From the NCBI RefSeq assembly GCF_910592395.1, contig NC_088309.1, forward strand, positions 18,914,599 to 18,978,598: a DNA stretch of 64,000 nucleotides, read 5' to 3'. Under the pieces are notes generated by a model that worked only from the letters and a program-made list of their open reading frames with translations, did no database searches and was not told where the DNA came from. Source of the DNA: Lineus longissimus. Its lineage: Eukaryota; Nemertea; Pilidiophora; Heteronemertea; Lineidae. Position numbers and translations under genes: made by a program. Shown here piece after piece: positions 11,008-22,415 of this stretch; the stretch's first letter is position 1; the number at the start of each line of letters is the position of its first letter.

Positions 11008-13324
11008 CATACAACTTATGTTTTTTTTGTACCACAGACAATTTAGTTTTTAGTGTCCAGGCAACAGGAGCTTAAAAGCATCTTGTAGATTTTATGGTCG
11101 GTTCAATTACTTAGGAATTTGACAATTTAAGCGATGCTCTTCATGATATGTTGGATTTTGCATGTATCATGGCTTATAGGCAACAAAAAATCGTAATTTT
11201 GTACTAGGACATTCCATGCCCTCACCCCAAGGCAATGTCAACCACTCAACAAGCAAGCCCCACACTGACATGGAGCCAATGGGCTTCGAACCAGATAATA
11301 AATCTTAAGCATCAGCGGTTTCGTTCTTAATCATGCAACCGCACACCGATGCCATGATTTATTGAATGTCCTTGGTGGGTTGATTGCTTGGCCACTTAAA
11401 AGTATTGATAGCTGAGCAGCGAGCTTAGATTACTAGTTGGTCTATCATCTTTATAGTTCATTATTTTTGCGGGAATTTTTCATTTTCTATGTTGTAGCAA
11501 CAAAAATAAGGTTCACGTTCAGCTTTCCAGGCAGTCCTCATTGCAATATTGCAATCTGCAGAGGAGGGTGGTCTTCACAGGACTGTGCCATTTTGCCCAC
11601 ACAAGTAGGCCATTATCAAAATTTGCTCCAATGTCGAATTTTGGAGAATTAATTCATCATAAAAGCCGCCACAAATTAGGAGTCAGAGAATGATTTATTA
11701 TAGAGCACCCAATCAGAGGACTTGTCAGACATACAACTGATCCTTGTCACGCCGAGTTTCATCTCACAGAAAAACTCTCGACTTGCACTCGTGACAATTT
11801 TCCAATCAAGCAAAATCTTTGTGTCAGATTTATCGATAAATCAAGAATGGCAAAGTTAACTGTGTCCTATGTAATCAAGATAGGGATCAAGCTACAAGGT
11901 CATATTCGTTGGCTTGTGTCTGTAAACGATGTCAGAGTTAACCACTTTCGGGGCTATGGTCGGGTTCCATGTTCCAAACAAACTCTCGACTCATTCTCAT
12001 CTCAATTTTCAAATCCAGTTTTATCCAATTTATCGGTAAATCAAACTGCGTCCAGGCAAATCAAGATAACGACCTAACTACAAGGTCAAATTATAGGCTG
12101 GTATGACAAACCCTAAAATAGCATGGTTACGCATGCACTAGTAATTAACGATGAAGGTCAAATTTATTGACAACAGCCTTCAAGCTACGACCTGCCACAC
12201 ACATGGCTTATTCATATCCAATAATTCATATCCAAAACATTCTCCATAATTCAACTGTTGTGCAGCTAATGCAAGCAGGACGACTGTGTAGGTGAATTAC
12301 TGCCATTAAGATTCAAAGGGAAGAGTCAACATTGCCCCATGGTTCCACGACTGGTGAGTTCAAAACCCCCATTGATGCAAAATACGCTGCAGGGGGTAGT
12401 GGTTGGTGGCTTTTAGGACTATTATATTGGCGTAGAACGAGTACCAAATTCTTACCACCAATTACACTAGTGACGGTATCCTCATACAAGGTGAATACTA
12501 ACGTCGTTCTCTCCAACGATAAACGTCCCTCCGTACATGGAGACGGGGAAACATGGCAATCTGTTCTATTGCGACGCTGAGTGCCACTAACATTCAACAA
12601 CTTACCCATAATTGAGTTGGTGCGGAAAGCAAGACATTAATAACCTCGCAGTAGAAACGTGCCGAGATATTTCACGCCTCTGGCTCTCAACTGACTTTCT
12701 TCACCGTGTAAACATTGATATGCCTCACGCAGAAACCCACGAGAGTTCAGCCATTAACTGACTTTTCTTCTAATCCTTGGAATTGGTTAATGTGAGATTT
12801 TTGCCTGCCCCATCTAATCCTGAGTAGCTTGTCTTTTTGTGGGCAGTGAAAATGAGCCAAACTACTTAAGGCCAGCTGAGCGCGATGGCCATGGAAAGAC
12901 ATCCATATCATTGCAGGCATGCACGTAAAGAGATTACCTGGTGTTTGATTATAATTTCCTTTTGTCTAAAATTGCTGATTTGAGGACAAATTCGCAACCA
13001 GGGATAAGTTCAAAGGGCTATCTTTACAAAGGATGTTCGCATGAGAAATCTAGATCAGTAAACACTTCAACCGCTTTTTACCAAATGCGTTATATTGTCA
13101 TATTGCCACAATTTTCCCGAAGATTACACAACGATGTGTACATTTTTATCGTCAACTTTCAGTTTCAATCCTGTTGCTCGACAGTAATGTTAGGAAAACA
13201 CTCCACAACTCCCCCCCCCAAGAAGCTGAAAAGTTACACAATTCTAAAAACACTTTCCCATAAGAAAATAAGCTATTTTTCCCGCCTACAGAATAGCCGG
13301 CAAAACGATCCATAATCTGGCATC
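11008..13324. other. Non-coding stretch, nothing firm
   Basis: No supported gene. At 12313-12609 both strands are open for 80-98 codons; the minus frame looks somewhat protein-like (…RTTLVFTLYEDTVTSVIGG…) but has no start, splice or domain support. A run of C bases lies at about 13209-13218. Confidence 0.4.
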
Positions 13325-13618
13325 ATGCTTGACCGATGGGTGACAATCGTGACTCTGGTGTCCCTTAAGGTCAGCGCATCCGAGCTCGTCGAATGCGTTT
13401 ATATAGATTTATCAAAATCATCAGATAGAATCATCCGCCTTCCAGAGATTTCCCCAGAGATTCGAAACGAACTCTATAGGGTACATGAGGACCATGTGCA
13501 GCGGTGCACAATATTAGTTAAGGAAGTCAAGTCTCCTCCACTCCATATATATACACATCTCACCAAATCACTGCCGCAACATGCGGAAGGGCTAGATAAA
13601 TATTTGTCTAGATATTAA
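13325..13618 (+). CDS. Candidate small secreted or signal-anchored protein, 97 codons
   Basis: ATG at 13325 to TAA at 13618 gives 97 residues. The first 20 or so (MLDRWVTIVTLVSLKVSAS…) look like a signal peptide: a short charged start, a hydrophobic core and small residues at a possible cleavage point. The remainder is polar and rich in E, H and K with only two cysteines, so it is not a typical disulfide-rich secreted peptide. A fair acceptor-like tract (TTTTTCCCGCCTACAG) ends at 13287, 37 bases before the ATG, so the ATG could lie in a second exon with a 5' leader intron. An internal AAG|GTCAGC after residue 15 could be a weak donor. No family is recognised, and chance remains a real alternative. 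Confidence 0.25.
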   Translation: MLDRWVTIVTLVSLKVSASELVECVYIDLSKSSDRIIRLPEISPEIRNELYRVHEDHVQRCTILVKEVKSPPLHIYTHLTKSLPQHAEGLDKYLSRY

Positions 13619-15072
13619 TACCGCAAAACCAGTCCCACACATATGAGTTCTGTTATAGGAGTGTGTGCCGGATGCTCTACGACTATGATGAGTATGAGTG
13701 CCGCGGGAAAACAGACAGATTCTCTCGTACACTATGAATGACGTGTTTTTATCTCAGGCCAAATGCTGTTTATTTCTTGGTTTACAGGATAGCCGACTTT
13801 GAATTCTGGTTCTTCAAAGTTATAACATTGCCGGGAGAAATAAAATTTGGATTTTGACATTTTTTATCCTCATCCCAACAATGTTGTTTTCTTTATTGGA
13901 GAGGTTCTGAAAAGTGCTTTGTAACAAGATACCACTTACATATGTCTCAATTTCATTTTTATTTCAATTGCCAGTGTGCAACTTACTACTCCTGTGAACC
14001 AAGAAATATAGAACATGTGGCCTCATTGCACTCTTCTGCATAATAGATGCCTTTTTGCTTTGGGAGTAGAATTGAGAGTATATAGTTCCCTAAATAAAAC
14101 AAAGCAAGGATTGATTTTGTCAACAAGTCGTTGAAATCTTTTCTCGGTTGAAATGAAATGCTTCTAGGAGAGGCTCCGACATTTGCTCTTATTTACATGG
14201 CATCCACACGTATCTATTCCTAAATTTAAAGGATGTACATTTTAAATAAAATATACCACACTTAAAGAAAAAAAGCCATGCCAGCCAACAAGTTTGTTAA
14301 TGCTACATGAGCACATTCAATTTGTAGCCAATTTTTTTCACCTAAATTGAGAGTCAGTTTGGAATGACAAATATAAGCTATTACAGCATGTATAATTGAG
14401 TCAGGAGAACAATTAAAGCACCTAACTTCTTTCAAGTGCTATCCACCATGTCATACAGCAGTATGACCATAACATTTCCTGCACAAGAACAACCCCACCC
14501 CCAACCCCTCCCAACTAGAAAACTACTCGCAACTAATCAATGTCAAATTCCGCCTCAAGGAGTTAAATACAAGCATCGCTATCTTTCATACATGTGGAGC
14601 AGCAACCCCGAACCTCTTCCATTCAACACAAGAGGACTAGAACATCCCCTTCCCAACAACAAATCACCCGAGAAGGAGTCTAAGATGTTGCCAGCACAAT
14701 CCACAGCCGCTCACAAGTAGGAGCTATATGGCATTCATTTATGGCAACAATGTGGAACCCATCATCAATATCTCATACATCTTCAAGTGTCGGCCTCGAT
14801 TGTATAGATTCTATCAGACTTTTGTGAAACGGCCTGAAGCATTGAAATGATCGCGAGGAATCCAAGTATGGCAATCTGGCGCACAGAGGAACGAAGTTGA
14901 AATCATCCCACATCGATTTCAGTTCTACGAAGAGAAATAGCGATATAGCAATCACTCAATATTCTGTCATAGGTGACAGCCTGAGATTGATAAATTAGGG
15001 CCATCATACCAGTATCGCGTTGAGACATCGCCATGGGTATATCATCTTATATCTTGAAAGTGTTCGTCCCGC
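13619..15072. other. Non-coding stretch, nothing recognised
   Basis: AT-rich. The proline-rich frame at 14436-14720 (+) and the short frame at 14773-14955 (-) show no supporting signals. Confidence 0.5.
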
Positions 15073-16003
15073 GTCTGGTGCACAAGTTTGGCTCTGGATG
15101 GGAAGTTGGTTGGATGAGGCCAGGGAGCCAATCAGCCAACAGGGCCAACAACCAGTCCGTCTGGTGCACAAGTTTGGCTCTGGATGGGAAGTTGGTTGGA
15201 TGAGGCCAGGGAGCCAATCAGCCAACAGGGCCAACAACCAGTCCGTCTGGTGCACAAGTTTGGCTCTGGATGGGAAGTTGGTTGGATGAGGCCAGGGAGC
15301 CAAACAGCCAACAGGGCCAACAAGTCAGTCCGTCTGGTGCACAAGTTTGGCTCTGGATGGGAAATGGTTGGATGAGGTCAGGGAGCCAATCAGCCAGCAG
15401 GGCCAACAAGTCAGTCCGTCTGGTGCACAAGTTTGGCTCTGGATGGGAAGTTCGTTGGGTGAGGCCAGGGAGCCAATCAGCCAATGAATCAGTCCATCTG
15501 GTGGACAAGTTTGGCTTTGGATGGGAAGTTGGTTGGATGAGGCCAGGGAGCCAATCAGCCAACAAGGCCAACAAGTCAGGCCGTCTGGTGCACAAGTTTG
15601 GCTCTGGATGGGAAATGGTTGGATGAGGCCAGGGAGCCAATCAGCCAATGAATCAGTCCATCTGGTGGACAAGTTTGGCTTTGGATGGGAAGTTGGTTGG
15701 ATGAGGCCAGGGAGCCAATCAGCCAACAAGGCCAACAAGTCAGTCCGTCTGATGCACAAGTTTGGCTCTGGATGGGAAATGGTTGGATGAGGTCAGGGAG
15801 CCAAACAGCCAGCAGGGCAAACAAGTCAGTCCGTCTGGTGCACAAGTTTGGCTCTGGATGGGAAGTTGGTTGGATGAGGTCAGGGAGCCAAACAGCCAGC
15901 AGGGCAAACAAGTCAGTCCGTCTGGTGCACAAGTTTGGCTCTGGATGGGAAGTTGGTTGGATGAGATCAGGGAGCCAATCAGCCAGCAGGGCCAACAAAT
16001 CAG
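15073..16003. repeat. 86-bp minisatellite, 11 units
   Basis: Eleven tandem units begin GTCTGGTGCACAAGTTTGGC at 15073, 15159, 15245, 15332, 15418 and onwards, with a usual period of 86 bp. Each carries TGGATGGGAAGTTGGTTGGA and AGCCAATCAGCCAACAGGGC. A shorter variant with CATCTGGTGGACAAG and AGCCAATGAATCAG occurs twice, near 15495 and 15659, each followed by a normal unit, giving a higher-order period of about 160 bp. Because units contain few stops and 86 is not a multiple of 3, frames of 83-144 codons appear on both strands and cycle through three reading frames. They are artefacts, not genes. Confidence 0.9.
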
Positions 16004-18862
16004 TCATTCATGACTTGTTACGAGCATGTATGGACGATTGTTGCTAATTAGGACAAAATGGCTGCAAAGGGTGGGTAGGGGATCCCACACAGCCGAGTCA
16101 TAAATAAATGATACTGCTAGGAAATTGCTGGAAGTGATTGGGTGGATTTGACAATGTACAATATAGGAATATAGGCAGACAGTTTGATCCACAACTAAAT
16201 TTATCCAGGGAATCATGCAAACACTTCGTTATTGTGATGTCTGGCAGAGCAGGCCAGCCCCAATTCTGTGGTTATCATAACATCAGTGTCATGTTTTGGC
16301 TACATCAATAGTCTGGCATCTGGTAGGCGATGAGACATGTACTGGATTGGGTCAATTTTCCACAGACATTGCCGCTTTCGTTCATGGCCAGACAACAGTG
16401 CTTGCACTGGCAAAAAATATCGTTTTTGGAACCATAAACCTCCGATTACCTGACAAATCAGGTATTGCATGGTATCACTGATGACATTAGCTGACGTTAG
16501 CCAAAAAAACATTTTTGATCAGAAAAACCGAAAGACATTTTGTAATCCCCAAAATCAAACTCACGAATCAAAATAAAGAGGCATGAGCATTTTGCGGTTT
16601 GAAGAAAGGATGTGTGGGATTGGGTCAATAACACTTTGCGGTCATCATTAACGAAAACAGAAAGTTATTAAAAGACCACCTGCCGGCATTTTCTCATTTG
16701 TGGCAAGACCAATGTCTGGCATGCCGGTGTTGGCTTAACGTCTGCAGAGCAGACGTAAAGAGTATGATTAAGAGTTCTGCCATCGAAGTATTGTATAACG
16801 ACACAATAACGCTGTGGACATTTTTCATTTTTTATATCCAAAGTCAACCATCGATCTAAAGACAAGTAGGCGGAAAGGTCAGACGTTGGCCAGAGATCAA
16901 CATCATCCGATCAGATGAATTACGGGCTGCCATAATGGAGAGATCTCGATGCATTTTCCCATTTCTCATTCCATGAGTTGCCAATCTGGTATAAACAGTT
17001 TCTGATTCCACTGATTTGGGATCGTTCGTACCATTGGGAATCAATAGGGCTCACGCAACTTGACAAAGCATTTTTTTTTAAATCTTAATTTCACACGCAC
17101 TCATGAACTTCCTGCCTGTCTCTCCACTTGGCAGCTTCAGGTCGGAAGTTTCCGCTTGTCAAGGATATTGGCAGCACCAGAAACAGACGTCCTGTGTCCT
17201 TTTTTCGGGGTTCCAACATCAGGAATATATTTATCAAGATCCGATGAACCTTTTTTGATGTCATGTAAATCATTTTGTTAAACCAGCTAATTCTCTGTTG
17301 TCATTTTTTGGTCTTTGATGAACGGAAATCATCAATGGTATATTCCCAACTGAATGACAATTACGAATCAAATCCATTAAACAGACGTCGTTGCTCCGTT
17401 GCCTCAGTTCTTTGTATTCTCAGAGGGATTCATGTCTGATTTCCCAAAGTTACCATCAATACTGATACAAGCATGAAAAATACAAACAGAGCTTCGTTTT
17501 CTAAAACAGCGAAATTCCGAGCATTCTATCAACTTTGGTTTATGGTAATGCAGCAAAAATCCCTACTTTATCATGTTTATAAATTTTTGAATGCAGCAGT
17601 TAAGTCTGCTGGGCCATTCCACGGCCGATAAGCTCATCAGACCGGAGTTTATTTCAGAGTCTGAATTGTAGCATTACATAAAGTGTTTTCACAAAGTGCC
17701 CCCTGGTGGCCAGACCAGGAATCGATCAAGTCAAACTTCCAAGGAAACAATGTCTACTGACATGGAATGCATATAACTAAGGTATGTAAGATTTTCGTCA
17801 ATGCGATCTGCAATCATGATCGGTTGCAACAAAAATTCCTATTTGCGGTGATCATCACAGATGCCTACACCAAGAATCTGTGATCTGTAGGGCGTTACAG
17901 GAACGATCAAAATGAGTGAAAGCAATGCTCTGGTGACTTCTCCTTGTGTGGACTTGAGAATGACTTCTGGGAAAGCGTAGAGTGGTTCCAGTGTCTTGTC
18001 CCAGACAAGCTCGCCTTTAGACTTAGGAGAGTTGACATGGACTCTGCTGTACTATGTCGATCAAACCATTCTCGTAAATCTCGATGTCCCACTCCGTAAC
18101 GTCGGCCTCTCTGTCAGTGGTAATGCAATCTTGCACTAATTTAGCCGCCAAAATTTGGCACCGGGAAATCGAATTGCTATTGGTTTTAAGATGAGGTGTC
18201 GAGGGAATAGATGAGAGAATCTCCAAACTGTTTACTAATCATACCCTAATGTAAACCGCTAAAAATTTGCGTGCCTCTTTATTTTGCACTAAAACTTTGC
18301 TAACCTTTATTTCTGCGTAAAAATTCCAGGGAAATTTTATAAACATTTGTTTTACAATGTTCATTTTTGCAAATTTAGGTCCACACAATATTGGCGGTTG
18401 ACATTATTATTTTTGGACTAACTGCAACTCAACGCTTTGAGAACTACTGCAACCTTTGTTATTTGTTTTAGGGAAATGGTCTGGATAGAAATATTTATCA
18501 CCTAACGTCCCCCACCCCGCCCCTCCGTCCTCCTGATTTCCTATTTGACTAATACCAATACTGCTGCCTCGAAACAACTTAACAACCATCGCGAGTTTGG
18601 CCCGAGACAATGTATTTTGCTTATTCCTAATCACTGTACAGTTTAAACAGATTTGAACCAACAACCTACTGATACAAACTCAAGGGCTTAAAAGTGATGA
18701 ACGCAATCTCGAACACACCATTTCTATTCAATCTGACGGCTAAAGATTGCATCGAGATAACATTTCAATTTTTGTATTCGTTCTTCAAAAATTTATTAGA
18801 AATCTTGAAAAGGGCATTATTCTCTGTCAAGATCAAACATCATTCATCAATTCTTGATAATA
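16004..18862. other. Non-coding stretch, nothing recognised
   Basis: No gene, RNA or mobile element that I can support. All open frames are under 90 codons and lack motifs or splice context. Confidence 0.5.
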
Positions 18863-19041
18863 CAGCAGAACCTCTGTATTAAGGACTCTCTTTGGACTGA
18901 CAAAAGCCGTCCCTAATAGGGAGGTGTCATGAGTACAGAGGTGCATTGAATTGTATAGAAACAACCAATTTGGGACCAACACCACTGTCCCTAGTAGAGA
19001 GGCGGTCCCAAAAGAGGTGTCCACTAAAGGAGGTTCGGCTG
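18863..19041 (+). mobile_element. TA-flanked MITE, family 1, copy C
   Basis: Starts CAGCAGAACCTCTGTATTAA and ends AGGAGGTTCGGCTG, with intact TA on both sides (18861-18862 and 19042-19043). The interior has CTAATAGGGAGG, TACAGAGGTGCATTGAATTG, AAACAACCAATTTGGGACCA and CTAGTAGAGAGG in the same order as copies B and D. At 179 bp it is among the longest copies. Confidence 0.8.
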
Positions 19042-19043
19042 TA

Positions 19044-20506
19044 TTTTGCAATTTTTCGCTTCATAAATCTTCCTTGACGTTGGTCTCCTGATTAGGAGAA
19101 ATCCCCAATGAAAAGGAACGCAACAGTCTGAATTGATATTTTAACAAATCCAAACTATCAGTTTCGTTACTGAAACACCAAATTCATCTCTCTCCAAAAT
19201 GACAGGTCATTCATCTTCAGCTACAGCCTTGAGAAAAATATTAATCAATATGCCTCAAATAACAACCGTAATGTTATTCGCTATCCTTATTAATGTTAGA
19301 CAAATCACATCAACATAATATGACCTGAGGCAAAAAGCTATCAATGGTTTCCCAGCTGACTCCTACTCTGCAACGATCTACTTTCCAGAAGCTCCCTCGT
19401 TCTTTATTGTCAATGACCCTCATCAATCTTAGTACAAATTATCCGAGCAACCAAAAAGACATCCAATACCAACCAAGATGGACTTTTCCCCTCACTACGC
19501 CATATGTCAGTACTCTGAAACATCTGAAATCGTTATCTGGCAAAATGCAGCCAATTTCATTGAAGATCTTTCACAAACCCATCCCCCATGCCCCATCGCA
19601 ATCGAAATCACATGACATAAGCTGCCCGCCGCCAAGACGAATCCCATTATGTACAGCAGTGTCATCTATCATTTGAAAATCAACATCTCATGCCGTGAAC
19701 AGAATGGGATCGCTACATAAAGTTCTAGCGCGCTATTAGCATGGGCCCGTTACGACGCTCCAAACCACATGCTAATGGATGACTGCTGCTACGGCAGGGA
19801 AAGTGCAAGCAGTGCTATCGATGTGGCAAGGTCACGCTAGCAGGCAAGGTCACTGTAATGTAAAAGCATCTTGTACATACGTCTGTATATCACCAAATAA
19901 GGAAAGTCCCATGTATAGTGATGAGATAGAAGACATGATAAGATGAGGAATTGAATGCATGAAATCTTACATCACATTTCTAGCTATTTCCAGCTTTTTT
20001 AAAGAATGATATATCATTCAAGATTGTAGGACCGGTTGCCACGAGTACAGTATTGTCCACAGACAGAAAAGGGTAGGTTGAGTAGTCATTTTGAGATGAC
20101 AGGATCGACTCAAATTGGCCAAGATGTTTTGAAATGACACCCATTTTTTTAGCAGGATTCAGGAGGGGCAAAACTGTGTTTGGATTTTCCCAAATTGCCT
20201 CTCGGGAATTGGGATGGGGCCATTTTTATCAACAAGGCGTTAGGACAGATACACCAACTTTCCCCCTTTAAAAGATCATCTCCACAATCTAGAATCCCCA
20301 GGTTTTCGACATCATTACTCTCTCCACCATCAAATGGAAATAAAAACTGATGCCAGATTTGGATCTGAGCTGAATACAAATGAGTTGTTGGTTCTGTAGC
20401 TGGCAAGGCACGGGTGTCGTCAACTGCAGCAACGAGGAGGACCGTGCAGCATAGATAACGGGGTAGGCAATTAACCAAAGGGGTAACGTGTTTTTCTCTG
20501 GAGTCA
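19044..20506. other. Non-coding stretch, nothing recognised
   Basis: Open frames at 19344-19676 (+) and 20149-20478 (-) have no domain, start or splice support. Confidence 0.5.
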
Positions 20507-20665
20507 TGTCACGGATTGCAGCTTCAACAGCTCATAGGGCACAAGTGATAAAGGGATGTCAACTGCAGTAGGGTGACCCAACAAGCAGGTCACAGATTGC
20601 TGCTTCGTCAGCACGTAGGCACAAGTGATGAAGGGATGTCAACTGCAGTAGGGTGACCCAACAAA
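20507..20665. repeat. 79-bp tandem duplication
   Basis: Two adjacent copies share TCACGGATTGCAGCTTC against TCACAGATTGCTGCTTC. Both end in 'AAGGGATGTCAACTGCAGTA' then 'GGGTGACCCAACAA'. The 3' halves are almost identical and the 5' halves have drifted. Confidence 0.75.
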
Positions 20666-22225
20666 CAAGGAGAGCAGTTCTACAGGGTTGGCCATCGCCC
20701 AAAGCGATTTGGCACCATCCTCAACAGTCAGATCTAGAGATCTGAACTGATACAAATGGAATGTTCCTGTGACAGAGTAGGCAGAAGATGTCACTGCTAC
20801 GACAGGGATGATAGCTAAGTCATACTCTGCAGTGATGTCAATTGAAGTGTCATAGGCTGACATTCAAGGACAAGCAGCAGAGATAATACAGCAGGGCATC
20901 GCCAAACGGGATAACGCAACATTCGAAATACTCCAATCAGAGGACCTGAAACGAATACGAAGCAACAGTTACTGCTTGGGCATGCGTCATGTCAATAGCA
21001 TTAAGCCACAAGGGAACGCATAATGAAGATAAGCTAGAATAATGGCAGAGTTTAATTGGGTCAGCTATTGAGCAAAGGGATTTTTCCATAATTCATCAGA
21101 AATGAACTGAATTCAAGCCAAATATGCCCTTGGTGACCACTTTCGGCAACAACACCAAAACATTCAAACAATTGCAGAATGCATTCATAATGACTAAAGT
21201 CGATTCCATGAACGCAGTTACATAAGTAACAAACTAACGGACTCAATTAGGTTATGTTTTATGCAGAGTATCAAACTAGTCCAAGGCACCCTGCCGCCCA
21301 CAATAACCCAAGACCATTGTCCACATTCAGAATTATGCCCGCAATCAATAAGCTAAAAGCGCGGTAGGAATTCTGGCTTCAAGAACAAAACGAGAAAGTC
21401 AAATATTATCACGTGGGTGTTTTTGTTTCTGTATCAATCAGAAATAATTAATGCCAATAGTAACATGGTTGTTCAGACGTAACAAACCGTAAGATAAATG
21501 TCAATGTTTAGTCTTTTGTGAGTCCGTGTGTATTCTCAGTTCATGTTTGCTTGTGAGAAATGCACACAAGTTTATGTACGTGAACAAGTAATGTACAATG
21601 TACATCCATGTGACCCAACCATGTCAAAAGCACTTTAGCCATAACAGTGTTGATGGGGGAAAAGATTTTACTCTGTGCACTAGGATTGTCCAAACATTAC
21701 GATCAGATTTTTATGAGCTGCACAGCCTTCTGTGGAAAATCATTGAAATTGACCAAGAAAAAGCCCTAAGGCTGAAACGTATCTTCGAAGTTGACCAAAA
21801 TCGACTAAGTTGGAAGACTTGGCTGCGCCGGTGGATTAGATTCCTAAACCCTCTCAATCAAAGAACACTCGACTTAACTATCTCATGAACCATGATAAAT
21901 TGACACCATTTTACCAGCGCTCCTACAACTTCTGATTAAACTTTTGATTAAGAGGTGATGCCCTCGTCTAATGGCCATCATCAGAGAGTGACCATTGATT
22001 ACTAATCAATTTCTCAATTAATTGATTGCCTTGAGGTATTCCCCATGCTCGTTACGGCGAACGCCATGATGCTCTTTCAAGTGGTACGCTATCAAAGGCA
22101 GACACTTTAAAAATATGTAAGTGTTGGTCTTGGTGTTCTCTCAAGGCCACATCGGCTTATTACCGAGGCATGAAAACACCAATTACCTTGAGTTTTGGCC
22201 AAAAAAACAACTAGCCTGTAGAGTG
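20666..22225. other. Non-coding stretch, nothing recognised
   Basis: No supported gene. The frame at 21598-21888 (+) is tryptophan- and leucine-rich but has no family resemblance and no splice signals. Confidence 0.45.
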
Positions 22226-22415
22226 CCCGAAAACGAGCGATTTAAAATCGCCATGACCAGCAATTTAAATCGCATGCGATGATAATCGCTCCTTTGCAGT
22301 TGCACTGACCAACAACTCAATATCAAATCCAGCGATTACTGGTTTTCCCGCAGACAAGTGATTCTTTTGTTGAGAAATTATAATCTGAGGAAGCTGCGAT
22401 TAGAATCACTCGCTT
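22226..22415 (-). repeat. Dispersed palindromic repeat, family 2, copy 1
   Basis: The ends are rough inverted copies (CGAGCGATTTAAAATCGC at left; the right end reads GCGATTAGAATCACTCGC). The core 'TATCAAATCCAGCGATTACT' then 'GGTTTTCCCGCAGACAAG' recurs near 27360 and 38064. Read on the minus strand, the core contains a box B-like GGATTTGATA (GGTTCGATA in the 27360 copy), so a tRNA-derived origin is possible but box A is not clear. Confidence 0.5.

Noticed and set aside
15218-15759. Overlapping minus-strand frames of 140-144 codons with repeated LPGLIQPTSHPEPNLCTRRT-type text
   Set aside because: Entirely inside the 86-bp minisatellite and cycling through all three frames of the unit, so a by-product of the repeat.
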